From PALSA-894 sp034669145 (GTDB taxonomy: Bacteria; Pseudomonadota; Alphaproteobacteria; Rhizobiales; Xanthobacteraceae): a DNA stretch of 64,000 nt. Both the position numbers and the translations under genes were made by a program. Of the stretch, positions 8,841-17,815 are shown piece after piece. The stretch spans positions 1 through 64,000 of the forward strand of contig JAXDNY010000281.1 in the NCBI GenBank assembly GCA_034669145.1, given 5' to 3'. Numbering within the stretch: the first letter of the stretch is position 1; each line of letters begins with the position of its first letter. The notes under the pieces were generated by a model. That model saw only the letters and a program-made list of their open reading frames with translations. It was not told where the DNA came from and made no database searches.

Positions 8841-9050
8841 GTGAGCCTTACCTCGCGCAACCAAAGAGTTTTTCAACAGAATCGGTCATTACCGAACATC
8901 GCGCCACACTGCGATGATGTCCGCTTCACCTCTCAGAGCAGAGATTGCCGATCAGTGCGGGAACGTCCACTCAGGGCCCAATTCGAGAGGTACATCTTGG
9001 CAGAGATCGCGGCGCGGTGACAGCCAGAGATTGTGGCCGCACATCGATGC

Positions 9051-9083
9051 CGGAGCGACACGCGCCGGGCGTGTGCCGCTCCG
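9051..9083. terminator. GC-rich hairpin after the DUF169 gene
   Basis: CGGAGCG (9051-9057) pairs with CGCTCCG (9077-9083), and ACACGC with GCGTGT inside it. It lies 13 bp past the end of the minus-strand DUF169 gene. No U-tract follows, so it is a weak or factor-assisted terminator at best. Confidence 0.4.
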
Positions 9084-9095
9084 ATAAGAACGGCG

Positions 9096-9833
9096 TCACG
9101 CTTCATTGCTGATGGCAAAACGTTTGGAGTCCTCTGCGGCATACGCTGCCACTGCATTATCGGCGGCGCGCGCCGCGCGCAGGCGCTCGATCAGCTGAGA
9201 CACACGGCTGGCCGGGACCGCACACGTGACCTCGTTATTTGACATACCTGTGCGCACGCGGCTCAGCATGCAGCCGACGCTCACGGCGATCTCGCCGCTC
9301 TCTTTGGCGATCGGAATGATGTGACATTGCGGTTTGCCTTCGAAGCGAAGGCCCGGCCACGCATCGTGCAGCAGCATCTGCTGCTTGCCATTCAACCGCA
9401 GCAGGATGACTGACGGCTCGACTGACATGTCGCGCAACGGTCCATAAACCACACTTGTCGGCTTTTCGCGCACGACCGCGATCTTTGCCACGGCTCCCGG
9501 CGTGACCCATCCCGTCTCACACAATGCAGCAACATCGGCATTACCGGCGATCTCCTCCATCGTCTTGAACCCATGCGTGAGGCTTCCCACGCTGCAATTG
9601 CCATGGTCCTCCGCCACCGTCGCGAACACGCCGCGCGTTCCCTCGGTCCAGAAGACACAGCTCGCGGCAGCGGATCCGGTCCGGCCATCCGCCGTTGCGG
9701 GCGGCATGGTTCGTTCGATGCGCGGGATTCCCGCAGGCACGTGGTTGAGAAAGGCAATCGCTACCGGCGGCGCCGCGAGGCCCAAAAGCTTCTGCAGATC
9801 GAGGTGCCAAGTCTCTAAGCGAGGCTGCGACAT
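9096..9833 (-). CDS. DUF169-family protein
   Basis: 245 residues with the DUF169 pattern: an N-terminal APPVAIAF segment, conserved cysteines (SCVFW, HGNCSVG, CETGW, GCMLSR) and a C-terminal alanine-rich helix. The biochemical role of the family is not settled; the conserved cysteines suggest metal or thiol chemistry in the cytoplasm. It is the last gene of a minus-strand run (ABC importer, methyltransferase, this gene) with gaps of 67 and 76 bp, so shared transcription is plausible. A hairpin follows. Confidence 0.8.
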   Translation of the reverse strand: MSQPRLETWHLDLQKLLGLAAPPVAIAFLNHVPAGIPRIERTMPPATADGRTGSAAASCVFWTEGTRGVFATVAEDHGNCSVGSLTHGFKTMEEIAGNADVAALCETGWVTPGAVAKIAVVREKPTSVVYGPLRDMSVEPSVILLRLNGKQQMLLHDAWPGLRFEGKPQCHIIPIAKESGEIAVSVGCMLSRVRTGMSNNEVTCAVPASRVSQLIERLRAARAADNAVAAYAAEDSKRFAISNEA

Positions 9834-9909
9834 GTGCCATTCTCCTGATCAACCGCTGAATTACCGTCCAATCGAACAGTGCCATTCTTGCGCCGCCGAA
9901 CGGACGCGG

Positions 9910-10719
9910 TCAGCCGGTGTCCTTACTCGCCGATAAGCTGAGAAACAGGATGGCTCCGTAGAACGTGCCGTTGGCAACCCGCCTTCGCGCTTCGCCATCG
10001 AAGCCATCGATCAGGTCCTGACCGATCTTGCCCGCCTGAGCAGCGGCGCGAGTGCCGCGCGACAGCAACGTCAGCAGGTAATCCGGGGTCGTCGTCTGCA
10101 CGTAGCCATGCGGCTCGACCGACTGCACGCTGAACCCAGCTGCGGTGACGAGGCGGGGCAGCCGCCTCATAATGTATGGTGCGTGCACCAAATTACGCAG
10201 TACCGCGCCTGCGGCTGACTGAAGTGGATCTCCGTCTGACAGGGCGACGGTAAGGGTCGCAAAGTCACCGTCGAAAATCACGAGCTGTCCGCCGGGCTTA
10301 AGAACCCGGTTGGCCTCGGTCAGCGCTCCCTCTGGGTTGACCAGATGCGAGTAGACCGTGTGCGCAATAACGAGGTCGAAGGAGGCGTCTGCCTGCCCCG
10401 TCGCCACAGCGTCGCCGACGGCGAATGAGACTTCCGGCTCGCCTGCGAATGTCTCGCCAGCCATGTCAATAAATGCGGAAGAAGGATCTATTCCGACGAG
10501 TTGCGCCGGTCTGAGGTGCTCCATGATGAGCTTGGTCGCCGCCCCGTTTCCGCAGCCGACCTCGAGAATCCGAGCGCCCTCGGGGAGAGTAATCTGCATC
10601 ATATAGCGGGCACAGATTGTCTGCATGGCCGGCTCCGATGCTCGAACGTTCATCGACTTGGCAATGTCTTCCAACACCTCGCGTGGCTGCTCTCTGATGC
10701 GTGCAAGCTGACCGATCAC
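9910..10719 (-). CDS. class I SAM-dependent methyltransferase
   Basis: 269 residues. The SAM-binding motif I is ILEVGCGNGAATKL (about residues 55-68), followed by an acidic loop VGIDPS. DLVIAHTVYSHL and RVLKPGGQLVIFDGD correspond to motifs IV-VI of the Methyltransf_11/25 type. The methyl acceptor is a small molecule that cannot be identified. Position suggests cotranscription with the ABC importer upstream and the DUF169 gene downstream, so it may act on the imported compound. Confidence 0.85.
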   Translation of the reverse strand: MIGQLARIREQPREVLEDIAKSMNVRASEPAMQTICARYMMQITLPEGARILEVGCGNGAATKLIMEHLRPAQLVGIDPSSAFIDMAGETFAGEPEVSFAVGDAVATGQADASFDLVIAHTVYSHLVNPEGALTEANRVLKPGGQLVIFDGDFATLTVALSDGDPLQSAAGAVLRNLVHAPYIMRRLPRLVTAAGFSVQSVEPHGYVQTTTPDYLLTLLSRGTRAAAQAGKIGQDLIDGFDGEARRRVANGTFYGAILFLSLSASKDTG

Positions 10720-10786
10720 GATGACACCGTCCGTCGTCGCGCAGGCTATTGCCTGACGCCTGAAACTTGTCAGATCTTAGCTGCGC

Positions 10787-11545
10787 TTAGCTCCAGCGCA
10801 GCAGATGCCTTTCCACCCGCCCCGCAATCGCGAAGATCAGCAGGACCACCACCATGATCAGAAAGATCAGTGCGAACATCAGCGCGGAGTTGTAAGTCGA
10901 CTGCGCAAACGAGAGGAGATAGCCGAGCCCGCGGCTGGCAGCCACGAATTCCCCGACGCAGGCGCCGGTGAAAGCGAAGCCGACTGCGATCTTGAGGTTG
11001 CCGAGCACCCAGGCCGCCACCGCCGGCAGGTACACATGCCGCACCAGATCCCAGCGGCCGCCGCCGAGCGTGATGATGCGCTCGACAAGCTTGCGGTCGA
11101 CCTGCCGGATGCCGTTGAACACCGTGAAGAAGATCACCACCGCTACCAGGATGAAGGACAGCGCCACCTTTGAGGCGAGGTCGATGCCGAGCCAAATCAC
11201 GAACAGCGGCGCCAGCACGACGCGCGGAATAGCGTTGAGCAGCGTCATCACCGGTTCAAGGAGTTCAGCGACTGGGGGCAACAGCGCGGCGACAACGCCG
11301 AGAAGGATCCCGGCCAGAATACCGAGCGCCAGACCGAGCAGCGCGGCGGTGAAGGTGGCGTCGATATGCGGCCAGATGCGGCCGTCCGCGAATAGTTCAT
11401 AGAGAGCTTGGCCGATGAGGCTTGGGCTCGGCACAAATAGCGGGTTAAACAGCCCGGCGCGCCCTGCCGCCTCCCACAGCACCAGCAGGATGGCGAAAGC
11501 AGCAAGCTGGCGCATCCATTTCCAGCGGGGGTCGAGCGTTGTCAT
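10787..11545 (-). CDS. ABC transporter permease (SsuC/TauC type)
   Basis: 252 residues with about six membrane segments (first at about residues 12-28) and the EAA loop near VERIITLGGGRWDLVRHVYL. It forms the channel of an importer for sulfonate-, nitrate- or aromatic-type solutes. Its start overlaps the stop of the ATPase gene by 4 bp (ATGA), so translation is probably coupled. Confidence 0.92.
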   Translation of the reverse strand: MTTLDPRWKWMRQLAAFAILLVLWEAAGRAGLFNPLFVPSPSLIGQALYELFADGRIWPHIDATFTAALLGLALGILAGILLGVVAALLPPVAELLEPVMTLLNAIPRVVLAPLFVIWLGIDLASKVALSFILVAVVIFFTVFNGIRQVDRKLVERIITLGGGRWDLVRHVYLPAVAAWVLGNLKIAVGFAFTGACVGEFVAASRGLGYLLSFAQSTYNSALMFALIFLIMVVVLLIFAIAGRVERHLLRWS

Positions 11546-12297
11546 TCGGCAGCCTCGGCCAGGCGGAAATCGACCTCGTGGGAGAGATCGTTCCAGAGTC
11601 TTTGGTAGAGTGGCCCAAACGCCGGATGCACGCGCGCCTTGACCAGATCGCGCGGGCGCGCGATCGGCACTTGGTACTGCTTAGTGATGCGCGCACGCGG
11701 TCCTTGCGAGAGCAGATAGACACGGTCGGACAGGCTGATCGCCTCTTCGAGGTCATGGGTGACGAGCAGAACGCTGATGCGCTCGCGTTCGACCAATTCG
11801 GCGACGTCCTGAATGATGCGCGCCCGCACGATGGCGTCGAGCGAGGCGAATGGCTCGTCCATCAGCAGCAGTTTTGGCTGCATCGCCAGCACTTGCGCGA
11901 TCGCGACGCGCTTTCTTTGCCCGCCCGAAAGATGACGCGGAAAGCGGCCGCCAAAACCGGCCAAGCCGAGCTTGTCGAGCCAGAGGTCGCCGTGCTCCAG
12001 CGCTCGCCTGCGATCCATGCCCTTAAAGGTAAGCCCGAGCGCGACATTGTCGCGCGCGGTCTTCCAGGGCAGCAAAGCGTCGTCCTGGAACAGCATGCCG
12101 ATCTCGGACGGCGCATAGCCGGCTTCGACCGTGCCCGCGAGCGGTCGCTGTAGACCGATGATGGCCCGCAACAGGCTCGACTTGCCGGAGCCGGACGGCC
12201 CGACCAGGCTGACGAACTCGCCATGGCCGACTTCGATGCTCGCGCCCTCCAGGACCGGCTCTCTGCCGTACGAGATCGTCAAATCACGGACGCGCAA
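11542..12297 (-). CDS. ABC transporter ATP-binding protein (SsuB/TauB type)
   Basis: 251 residues with Walker A GPSGSGKSS, Q-loop region IGMLFQDDALLPW, signature LSGGQRKRVAIAQ, Walker B LLLMDEPFA and the switch His in LLVTHDLEEA. This is the cytoplasmic energy subunit of the importer. It is separated by 1 bp from the upstream receptor gene and overlaps the permease gene by 4 bp. Confidence 0.95.
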   Translation of the reverse strand: MRVRDLTISYGREPVLEGASIEVGHGEFVSLVGPSGSGKSSLLRAIIGLQRPLAGTVEAGYAPSEIGMLFQDDALLPWKTARDNVALGLTFKGMDRRRALEHGDLWLDKLGLAGFGGRFPRHLSGGQRKRVAIAQVLAMQPKLLLMDEPFASLDAIVRARIIQDVAELVERERISVLLVTHDLEEAISLSDRVYLLSQGPRARITKQYQVPIARPRDLVKARVHPAFGPLYQRLWNDLSHEVDFRLAEAAE

Positions 12298-12298
12298 T

Positions 12299-13342
12299 TC
12301 AGCCTCCGACTATCGTGGTGTCGTGCAGACCCGAGAGACTCGCGCCCGGCTTGATGAGACCGGCGGTGATCAGACTCTGCTCGACGCGTTTGGCCGATTC
12401 GAGGTCAATGTTCGCCGTTTCGGGATAGAGCGCGTCGCGATGACGTGCGATGATCTCGCCGAACTCCTTGAGATCGAGCCCGGTGGTCATCTCCTTGGGG
12501 AAAGCAGCGACCAACTGATCGCCGGTCATCCTGCGGAGCGCCTTGAGCGCATCTGCCAATGCCCTCGTCAGCGCAACCATTTCAGGCCGGCGCTGTTCGA
12601 TCTCCTTGGCACGCACCGCCATGCCCATAAATTCAAAGGAACCGCCGAGATAGTGCTTGGCGTCTTCCAGGTCCATTGCGTTCACAAGCACGCGTGCGCC
12701 AGAGCGCTTCAGCAATGTCAGAGCCGGCTCCTGCACCAGGCCGGCATCGATCTGGCCCTGGCGCAACGCTTCCAGCAGATTATTGCCCATGGTCGCGAAC
12801 TTGACCTTTTGGGAGTCGGCGCCAGCTTGCTTCAGCAGGTAAAGCGCCAAGGCATGATCGGCAGTGCCGAGCGCCGCAACGGCGACCGTCTTTCCTTCCA
12901 GATCCTTTATCGATCGAATCTGGTCGGCGGTCTTTGGGGCGGTGACAACGGCAAACAAAGGAAGACGCCCGGTGACCGCGAAGCGGCGGATGTCCGCGCC
13001 GACATTGGCATAGGCCTGGAGAGCAACGTCCAGCGAGGTGGCGGCGTAATCCACCGCCCCGCCGAGCAGGGCCTGCATCGCGGCGTTGCCTCCGCGGGTA
13101 TGGACGATCTGCACATCAAGACCGTGATTCTTGAAGTGGCCGGCCGCGCTTGCGACTTCGTAAGGCACTCCGCACAGAAGCTGGCTGCAGTAGGCGAGCT
13201 TGATCTGCTTGCCCTGCGCTTCGGAGCGCGTAACGCCCGCCGCCGGGATGACGCTTGCAATGAGCGCCGCACCTTTGAACATCGAGCGGCGAGACACGTC
13301 GGTATCAGGTACGCGGGCGGTGGTTTCATCGCAGCAGCTCAT
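12299..13342 (-). CDS. ABC transporter substrate-binding protein (NMT1/SsuA-like)
   Basis: 347 residues. A twin-arginine-like signal (SRRSMFKGAALIASV) is followed by an NMT1/THI5-like receptor domain (GHFKNHGLDVQIVHTRGG, then DYAATSLDVALQA). It is the periplasmic receptor of the importer encoded downstream and the first gene of the operon, divergent from a LysR gene. The ligand is unknown; related receptors bind sulfonates, nitrate, pyrimidines or aromatic acids. Confidence 0.9.
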   Translation of the reverse strand: MSCCDETTARVPDTDVSRRSMFKGAALIASVIPAAGVTRSEAQGKQIKLAYCSQLLCGVPYEVASAAGHFKNHGLDVQIVHTRGGNAAMQALLGGAVDYAATSLDVALQAYANVGADIRRFAVTGRLPLFAVVTAPKTADQIRSIKDLEGKTVAVAALGTADHALALYLLKQAGADSQKVKFATMGNNLLEALRQGQIDAGLVQEPALTLLKRSGARVLVNAMDLEDAKHYLGGSFEFMGMAVRAKEIEQRRPEMVALTRALADALKALRRMTGDQLVAAFPKEMTTGLDLKEFGEIIARHRDALYPETANIDLESAKRVEQSLITAGLIKPGASLSGLHDTTIVGG

Positions 13343-13574
13343 GGGATCCTCCGAATCTGGACACCGGGGCTAGCGGTCTCGCGCCGCGCGTCTCGGTGCC
13401 GCGCGAGAGGCATATGTCGTTACGCGCTTCGTTGCAGCAACTCGTTAGGACCGCCACGCTCGGATGGGCTGGCCTTCTTGACGTATGCCGGAGCGAAGAA
13501 TATGCCCGGACGGGCTTACCCGTCCAATGCATAATTCTTCTAAGCCTCTATGCAATTTGGAGATAAACGAGGAT

Positions 13575-14552
13575 ATGGATGTCAAGCGCCTGCGAACGTT
13601 CGTCGCTGTAGCCGAGGTGGGCACGGTCTCCCGAGCGGCATTGGATTTGCGCATCAGCCAGTCTGCTCTATCGCGACAGATCAGCGATCTCGAGCAGGAA
13701 TTTGGTTTCAGGCTTTTTGATCGTGTTGGGCGCCGCCTTATCCTGACCGCCATCGGCGAGCACTTGCTCGAAGATTGTCGCAGCGTATTGGGACACTTCG
13801 TCTCGCTTGGCGAGCGGGTCGAGCTGCTTCGGCGCGGAGATAGGGGGATACTGAAGGTGGCCGCTCCGCCGCACACGATCGAAAGTGTTTTGACGAGGTT
13901 CCTGCCTCGATACGCTGAACGCTTTCCGAACGTGCACGTGAAACTAAGCGAGGCTCTTGGGGGCGAGCAGACCGCCATGCTGGAACGCGGCGAGGTGCAC
14001 ATCGGCATCAGGCACGAACAAGGTACCGATCGCCGCTTCGAGAGCCTCGCACTGCCGCCGGACGAGGTTTTGGCCGCGTGCGCCCCATCGGTCCAGCTTG
14101 GCCACGCCGGAATGATCGATATCGGCCGCCTCGCAAGTTATCCGTTGCTGCTGCTCGAGTCCGGTTACTCTATTCGGAGGTTGTTCAACGCAGCTTGCCG
14201 TCTCGCAGACGTCGTGCCCAACATAATGCTCGAGAGCCGCGCGCCCCACACCTTGCTCGCGCTGGCCGAGGCCGGGCAAGGGGTCGCGATCATTCCGTCG
14301 CTCCTGCGAACGGATCGCTACACGTTGAGAATCGTCCGCGTAACACACCGGCGCAACCCATTGCGGGACCGATTTGCCATTCAGTGGGACAGCCGGCGCC
14401 CAATGCCGCCCTATGCCAAGAGCTTTTGCGAGACGCTCGCCAAGTACATGCGCGAGGTCCTCCCGATCACGGAGCCTTCGGTGGGCAAGTCGGGCGCCGC
14501 ACGGAAGCAAGTTGCTGTCCGAGAACGTCGCAAGCACATAGACCGAGGCTGA
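13575..14552 (+). CDS. LysR-family transcriptional regulator
   Basis: From ATG 13575 the product is 325 residues. The helix-turn-helix sits at about residues 15-40 (GTVSRAALDLRISQSALSRQ), with a LysR substrate-binding domain after about residue 90. An upstream in-frame start at 13485 would add 30 residues without domain character. It is divergent from the ABC importer operon (233-bp spacer), its likely target. A basic tail (RKQVAVRERRKHIDRG) is at the C-terminus. Confidence 0.9.
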   Translation: MDVKRLRTFVAVAEVGTVSRAALDLRISQSALSRQISDLEQEFGFRLFDRVGRRLILTAIGEHLLEDCRSVLGHFVSLGERVELLRRGDRGILKVAAPPHTIESVLTRFLPRYAERFPNVHVKLSEALGGEQTAMLERGEVHIGIRHEQGTDRRFESLALPPDEVLAACAPSVQLGHAGMIDIGRLASYPLLLLESGYSIRRLFNAACRLADVVPNIMLESRAPHTLLALAEAGQGVAIIPSLLRTDRYTLRIVRVTHRRNPLRDRFAIQWDSRRPMPPYAKSFCETLAKYMREVLPITEPSVGKSGAARKQVAVRERRKHIDRG

Positions 14553-14622
14553 AAGGTCCGCTTTGGGTGGTGAGTTCAACTTATCAGCGCAACACGTACC
14601 TTAAAACCGAGGACGTGGAGCG

Positions 14623-14745
14623 ATGGCGATGAAGAGGACGTATCATCGGGTTGGGTTTACAGCAGTTCAGAGCGCGGAGCTCTGGGAGCGATGGAGGAAG
14701 GGTGAAGGCCTGAAGTCGATCGGGCGCACGCGAGGCGAGGTTTGT
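14623..14745 (+). pseudogene. IS30-family transposase N-terminal remnant
   Basis: The frame begins MAMKRTYHRVGF and continues AELWERWRKGEGLKSIGRT, which matches the helix-turn-helix start of IS30-type transposases. After about 40 residues the similarity stops, and neither the DDE domain nor terminal repeats were found. It is a scar of a former insertion. Confidence 0.55.
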
Positions 14746-14946
14746 ACCATCGCGCACCGTCTCTCCGACTGTTCAAGGAGCGGCGCTCGTACGTATCGAA
14801 GCCAAAAGCGGGTAGTGGTAAGCTTTCCAAGATGCAAGCCGAGTACGGCCGTCTCATCATCAAGAAGGGCGGCGAGTCAGGGATTGAGGATGTGCAGAAC
14901 CCGGGCCTAAGACCCGCCCCCTTCATCACTCGCCGTCGCCTCTTAG

Positions 14947-15054
14947 TTAGCAAGGAACGGAGCCCCATTGCCCGAGAGCCATTACGACGAGGCCGACCAC
15001 CACGGCGCCAGCAATCGCAGCAATCCAAGCAGCCGCGCTGATCCGACGATTCAC
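14947..15054 (-). CDS. possible tiny single-span membrane protein
   Basis: GTG at 15054 opens a 35-codon frame. The product starts VNRRISAAAWIAAIAGAVVV: a short basic end followed by a hydrophobic helix. GGAGG lies four bases upstream, rather close. It may be real or chance. The rest of 14746-15200 holds no other supported gene. Confidence 0.3.
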   Translation of the reverse strand: MNRRISAAAWIAAIAGAVVVGLVVMALGQWGSVPC

Positions 15055-15200
15055 TGGCCTCCAATCGCCGCAGGCCTATGGCCCTCTTTTTCTATAAGCG
15101 CGCCATGTTCACCTCCACCCGGCGCCTGCTCCCGGTACATCCGCGGCGAGCGAGCGCCTTCCATAGAAAATCCAGACGCGCTGGTTGTTCGTTGCCGGCC

Positions 15201-15707
15201 CTACCGTTGCGTGGTCTGCGTCTTAAGGTCCTCCGCCATCTTCAGATGCTCTTTGAGGTGCGGCAGGTGCTTGGAGGCGAACGCTTTCAGGTCTGCGTTG
15301 TCTCCGCCTTTGGAATACTGCTCGAAGAGGGAGACCGCGTCCTTATGCGCCGCGCGCTGCATCTCGTCGTATTCCCGATCAAACGCCGCATCCTTCAGGC
15401 CCTTAAGCTTGTCGATCTTGCTTTGATGATCCTTGTCCATGGCTGTCGGGAGGATCGCTTTCACCTTGCCTGAGGTGACCAAAGACTTCAGTTCATTCGA
15501 AGTCTCGGTGTGGTCTTTGATCATTTTCGCAGCAAACTCTTTGCTCTTCGCGTCGGCATACTGCTGGGCAAGTTTACTGGATTCCAGTTCAAACATGTCG
15601 CTGATAGTGACTTTGGTGACGAATTCCTGTGCAGGCGGAGCGCCCTGGGCGTTTGCGGCAAATGCGAAGAGCGAGAACGCCGCGACTGTTACGAGCATTC
15701 TGTGCAT
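15201..15707 (-). CDS. DUF4142-domain exported protein
   Basis: The start at ATG 15707 is supported by GGAGG about ten bases upstream and gives a clean signal peptide (MHRMLVTVAAFSLFAFAANA). An earlier ATG (15743) adds 12 residues. The mature part is a lysine-rich helical DUF4142 domain (ISDMFELESSKLAQQYADAK, then FAAKMIKDHTETS). These are ferritin-like periplasmic proteins common in soil alphaproteobacteria and often tied to stress. It appears monocistronic. Confidence 0.85.
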   Translation of the reverse strand: MHRMLVTVAAFSLFAFAANAQGAPPAQEFVTKVTISDMFELESSKLAQQYADAKSKEFAAKMIKDHTETSNELKSLVTSGKVKAILPTAMDKDHQSKIDKLKGLKDAAFDREYDEMQRAAHKDAVSLFEQYSKGGDNADLKAFASKHLPHLKEHLKMAEDLKTQTTQR

Positions 15708-15841
15708 GGCGATTAGCCTCCGAAAGGAAATGATTTCCCTCAAATGCGCAAGGCAGCCAGCAAGTTCCGGCGCTGGGCCTTAGACCGAGGCCGGCCCGAA
15801 TCCAGCTCGGACGTCCCTAGTTTGCGGGCTCGCGCGCCCAA

Positions 15842-15866
15842 GAAAAAACCCGCCACAAGGGCGGGG
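15842..15866 (-). terminator. intrinsic terminator, minus strand
   Basis: Read on the minus strand, CCCGCC and GGCGGG form a GC stem with a short loop followed by a T-run (complement of the A-run at 15842-15848). It has all parts of a rho-independent terminator, yet no annotated gene ends at it. The only candidates upstream are a 32-codon frame at 15898-15996 or a small RNA. Confidence 0.65.
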
Positions 15867-15897
15867 CGAAGTTGGGTTGGTCTGTCCTCTAGCTCGG

Positions 15898-15996
15898 TTA
15901 GGTTAGCCCCGTCGACGTGATCGTCAAGTCAGGTACACTGAGGCGGCGCGTGACGTACAGCGCCAGCTTTCCGTGTGTCGGATACCGGACAGACAC
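15898..15996 (-). CDS. possible 32-aa peptide ahead of a terminator
   Basis: GTG 15996 to TAA 15900-15898. The product ends RRLSVPDLTITSTGLT. The stop is about 32 bp from a strong terminator, which is the main support; no clear ribosome-binding site is seen. A small RNA ending at the terminator is an equal alternative. The remainder of 15708-16100 holds nothing else I can support. Confidence 0.3.
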   Translation of the reverse strand: MSVRYPTHGKLALYVTRRLSVPDLTITSTGLT

Positions 15997-16100
15997 ACTA
16001 GCGGGCCGAATGTTTTAATAAGCCGGTCGCTGGCCTTGAAGGGTGGCAGCGATGGGGGATGGCCACTTGCCCCCACCCGCTTTCATAGGGGGCCCGGCCG

Positions 16101-16321
16101 ATGCCAATCCGCCGAAGCCATGCCTCGTTCGAACCTGAGGCCATCGAGATCATGTCTCAAGCTCTTGAGACGGCCTGCAAGGTCTTCACATCGACGGCGA
16201 GATCAGGGAGCGGGAAACCGTCGCCGCGCGCATCATCGACTTGACCCGCAGCGGGGTCATCGACGCCAAGGCGCTAAGCGCGCGCGTGGTCTCGGAAGTG
16301 AGGGCTATGCGGTCGCTGTAA
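16101..16321 (+). pseudogene. frameshifted small hypothetical gene
   Basis: The first frame reads MPIRRSHASFEPEAIEIMSQ. From about 16180 the sensible continuation (LHIDGEIRERETVAARIIDL, then SGVIDAKALSARVVSE) is in another frame and ends with TAA at 16319-16321. Joined, the two parts make a compact helical protein of about 70 residues, so one base was probably lost near 16185. Function unknown. Confidence 0.5.
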
Positions 16322-16558
16322 GCCGCCTTATTTGCCCCTACTGTGTGACACCGCACAGACTCTTTCGCCGCGACCGCCTAGGGCCTGCAGCGCTATGTGT
16401 GAGCGAAGCCGCCAGAATAACGCGTTGCGGGGCCGCTGTGAGGCGAACGTGACCCGCACGCGAGCAGCCACGACCGTGCCGCGACATCAGCTCACGCCTA
16501 TCGTCTCGCTTGCTTGATCGCCCGAGTCGGATCGGTAGTCTGCCTCAAGGGACGACGC

Positions 16559-16741
16559 ATGGGCGATCGAAGACCAACGAGGGGACTGAACCCGCGTGTT
16601 CGGATGGCGGTCGGCGTTCGACCATCAAGGCTCGAACAGGACGACGAGCTAGCGCGCTTGCTGGAAATCGGCGACATCAGCATCGAGACGATCGAGCGGA
16701 TCGCCGAGCTGATCGCAGACATGCCGGGCAATCGCAAGTAA
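16559..16741 (+). CDS. small hypothetical protein (60 aa)
   Basis: ATG 16559 has AAGGGA about six bases upstream. The product starts with a basic stretch (MGDRRPTRGLNPRVRMA) and ends in a well-formed amphipathic helical pair (LARLLEIGDISIETIERIAE). It could be a DNA-binding or regulatory peptide; no family is recognised. Confidence 0.5.
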   Translation: MGDRRPTRGLNPRVRMAVGVRPSRLEQDDELARLLEIGDISIETIERIAELIADMPGNRK

Positions 16742-16985
16742 ACGGCGCCTGAATGGGTAATATTTCAGTTCGCTATAGCGAGCTACCCACTCTTCAATAT
16801 TGGTGCACCGGTGCGGCATGATCGCGATCGGCCGGCGTCCGGCTGTTGCAGCGGTTCGGTCGGGGCCGGGCAGGACGACGTCGATATAAAAGTCAGAGGG
16901 TGGGTGCCGCTCCTGCGATCCCCCATATCTCGAAACGACGCCGTGATTGCCGGCGCAAGCTGACGGACGCCAGAAGGTCCATCCG

Positions 16986-17815
16986 TTAGGCGGGCCTGAT
17001 CTTGACAGGCTCCAGCTCGCAGGGCGGAGGAAGTAGCGAGGGCCGAGGCTTTGGAGCAGTTCCTCTTGCGCTTGCATGTCGCGCCGTTCCAAGCGCGTAG
17101 GCATTCGGCACGACCCCTGCTTCAATCTCGTTCCAGGTGATGGGGACCGCAATTGGCAGGCCTCTGCGCGCCCGCGGTGAATATGCTCCGATCGCCGTCG
17201 CGCCGCGACCGTTGCGCAGATAGTCGATGAACAGCTTGCCAACGCGCTGCGATGCACCGGCGAGCGTGGCGTACTTGCCCGGCTTTCGTCGCGCGATCTT
17301 CTCGGCGAGCGACTTTGCATAGCGGTGCATTTCGGAGTGGGTCAGAGTCGGCTCGGTCGGCGCCATCAGGTGCACGCCGCTGCCGCCGGTGAGTTTCAGC
17401 CAGCAATCGAAGCCTTCTCGCACAAGCAGGTCGCGTAAAACGAGAGCCGTTTCGACGACATACTCCGAGCCGATACCGGGACCCGGATCGAGGTCGAATA
17501 TCAGATGGTCCGGCCGCTCGATGTCGTCGATCGTCGCGGCCCATGGATGCACCTCGACCACGCCAAGCTCTACCAGGCCTTGCAGTCCTGCGGCGTCGTC
17601 GATCCATAGGCGGACACCTTTCTTGCCGTCCGCCTTGCGCATTTCGAGGGAGTGCACGGCGCGTGGTAGCGGCGGCAGCGGGCCCATATGATAGAAGGTC
17701 GTGCCTGCGACGTGCCGCACCAGCGTGAGCGGGCGCCGCGCAAGATGCGGCAGCGCCTTTTGCGCGACCTTCTTCCAGTGCGCCTTTAGCTGCGCCGTGG
17801 TCGCACCACGGCATC
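16986..17815 (-). pseudogene. ligD: LigD polymerase/primase domain, out of frame with the ligase part
   Basis: Starting near 17812 this frame has the archaeo-eukaryotic primase-type domain of LigD: KKVAQKALPHLARRPLTLVR, IFDLDPGPG (catalytic Asp pair), TGGSGVHLMAP and LRNGRGATAIGAYSPRARRG. The expected C-terminal helix (PTRLERRDMQAQEELLQ) is in yet another frame near 17050-17100, suggesting a second shift. The ligase domain upstream ends with a premature TAA where this part should join. It adds nucleotides during end-joining in intact LigD. As read here it would not be translated. Confidence 0.7.

Larger units (their letters stand above)
7379..8883 (-). mobile_element. IS1182-family insertion sequence with 4-bp target duplication
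   Basis: The terminal inverted repeats are 7379-7396 and 8866-8883 (GATTCTGTTGAA shared, 16 of 18 bases matching). They are flanked on both outer sides by the direct repeat GGTC (7375-7378 and 8884-8887). The element is 1505 bp and carries one transposase gene on the minus strand. The intact flanking duplication shows that it moved in as a unit. It sits just past the cupin gene. Confidence 0.85.

Noticed and set aside
12131..13534. 467-codon open frame on the plus strand
   Set aside because: Antisense to the ABC receptor and ATPase genes, with no family pattern.
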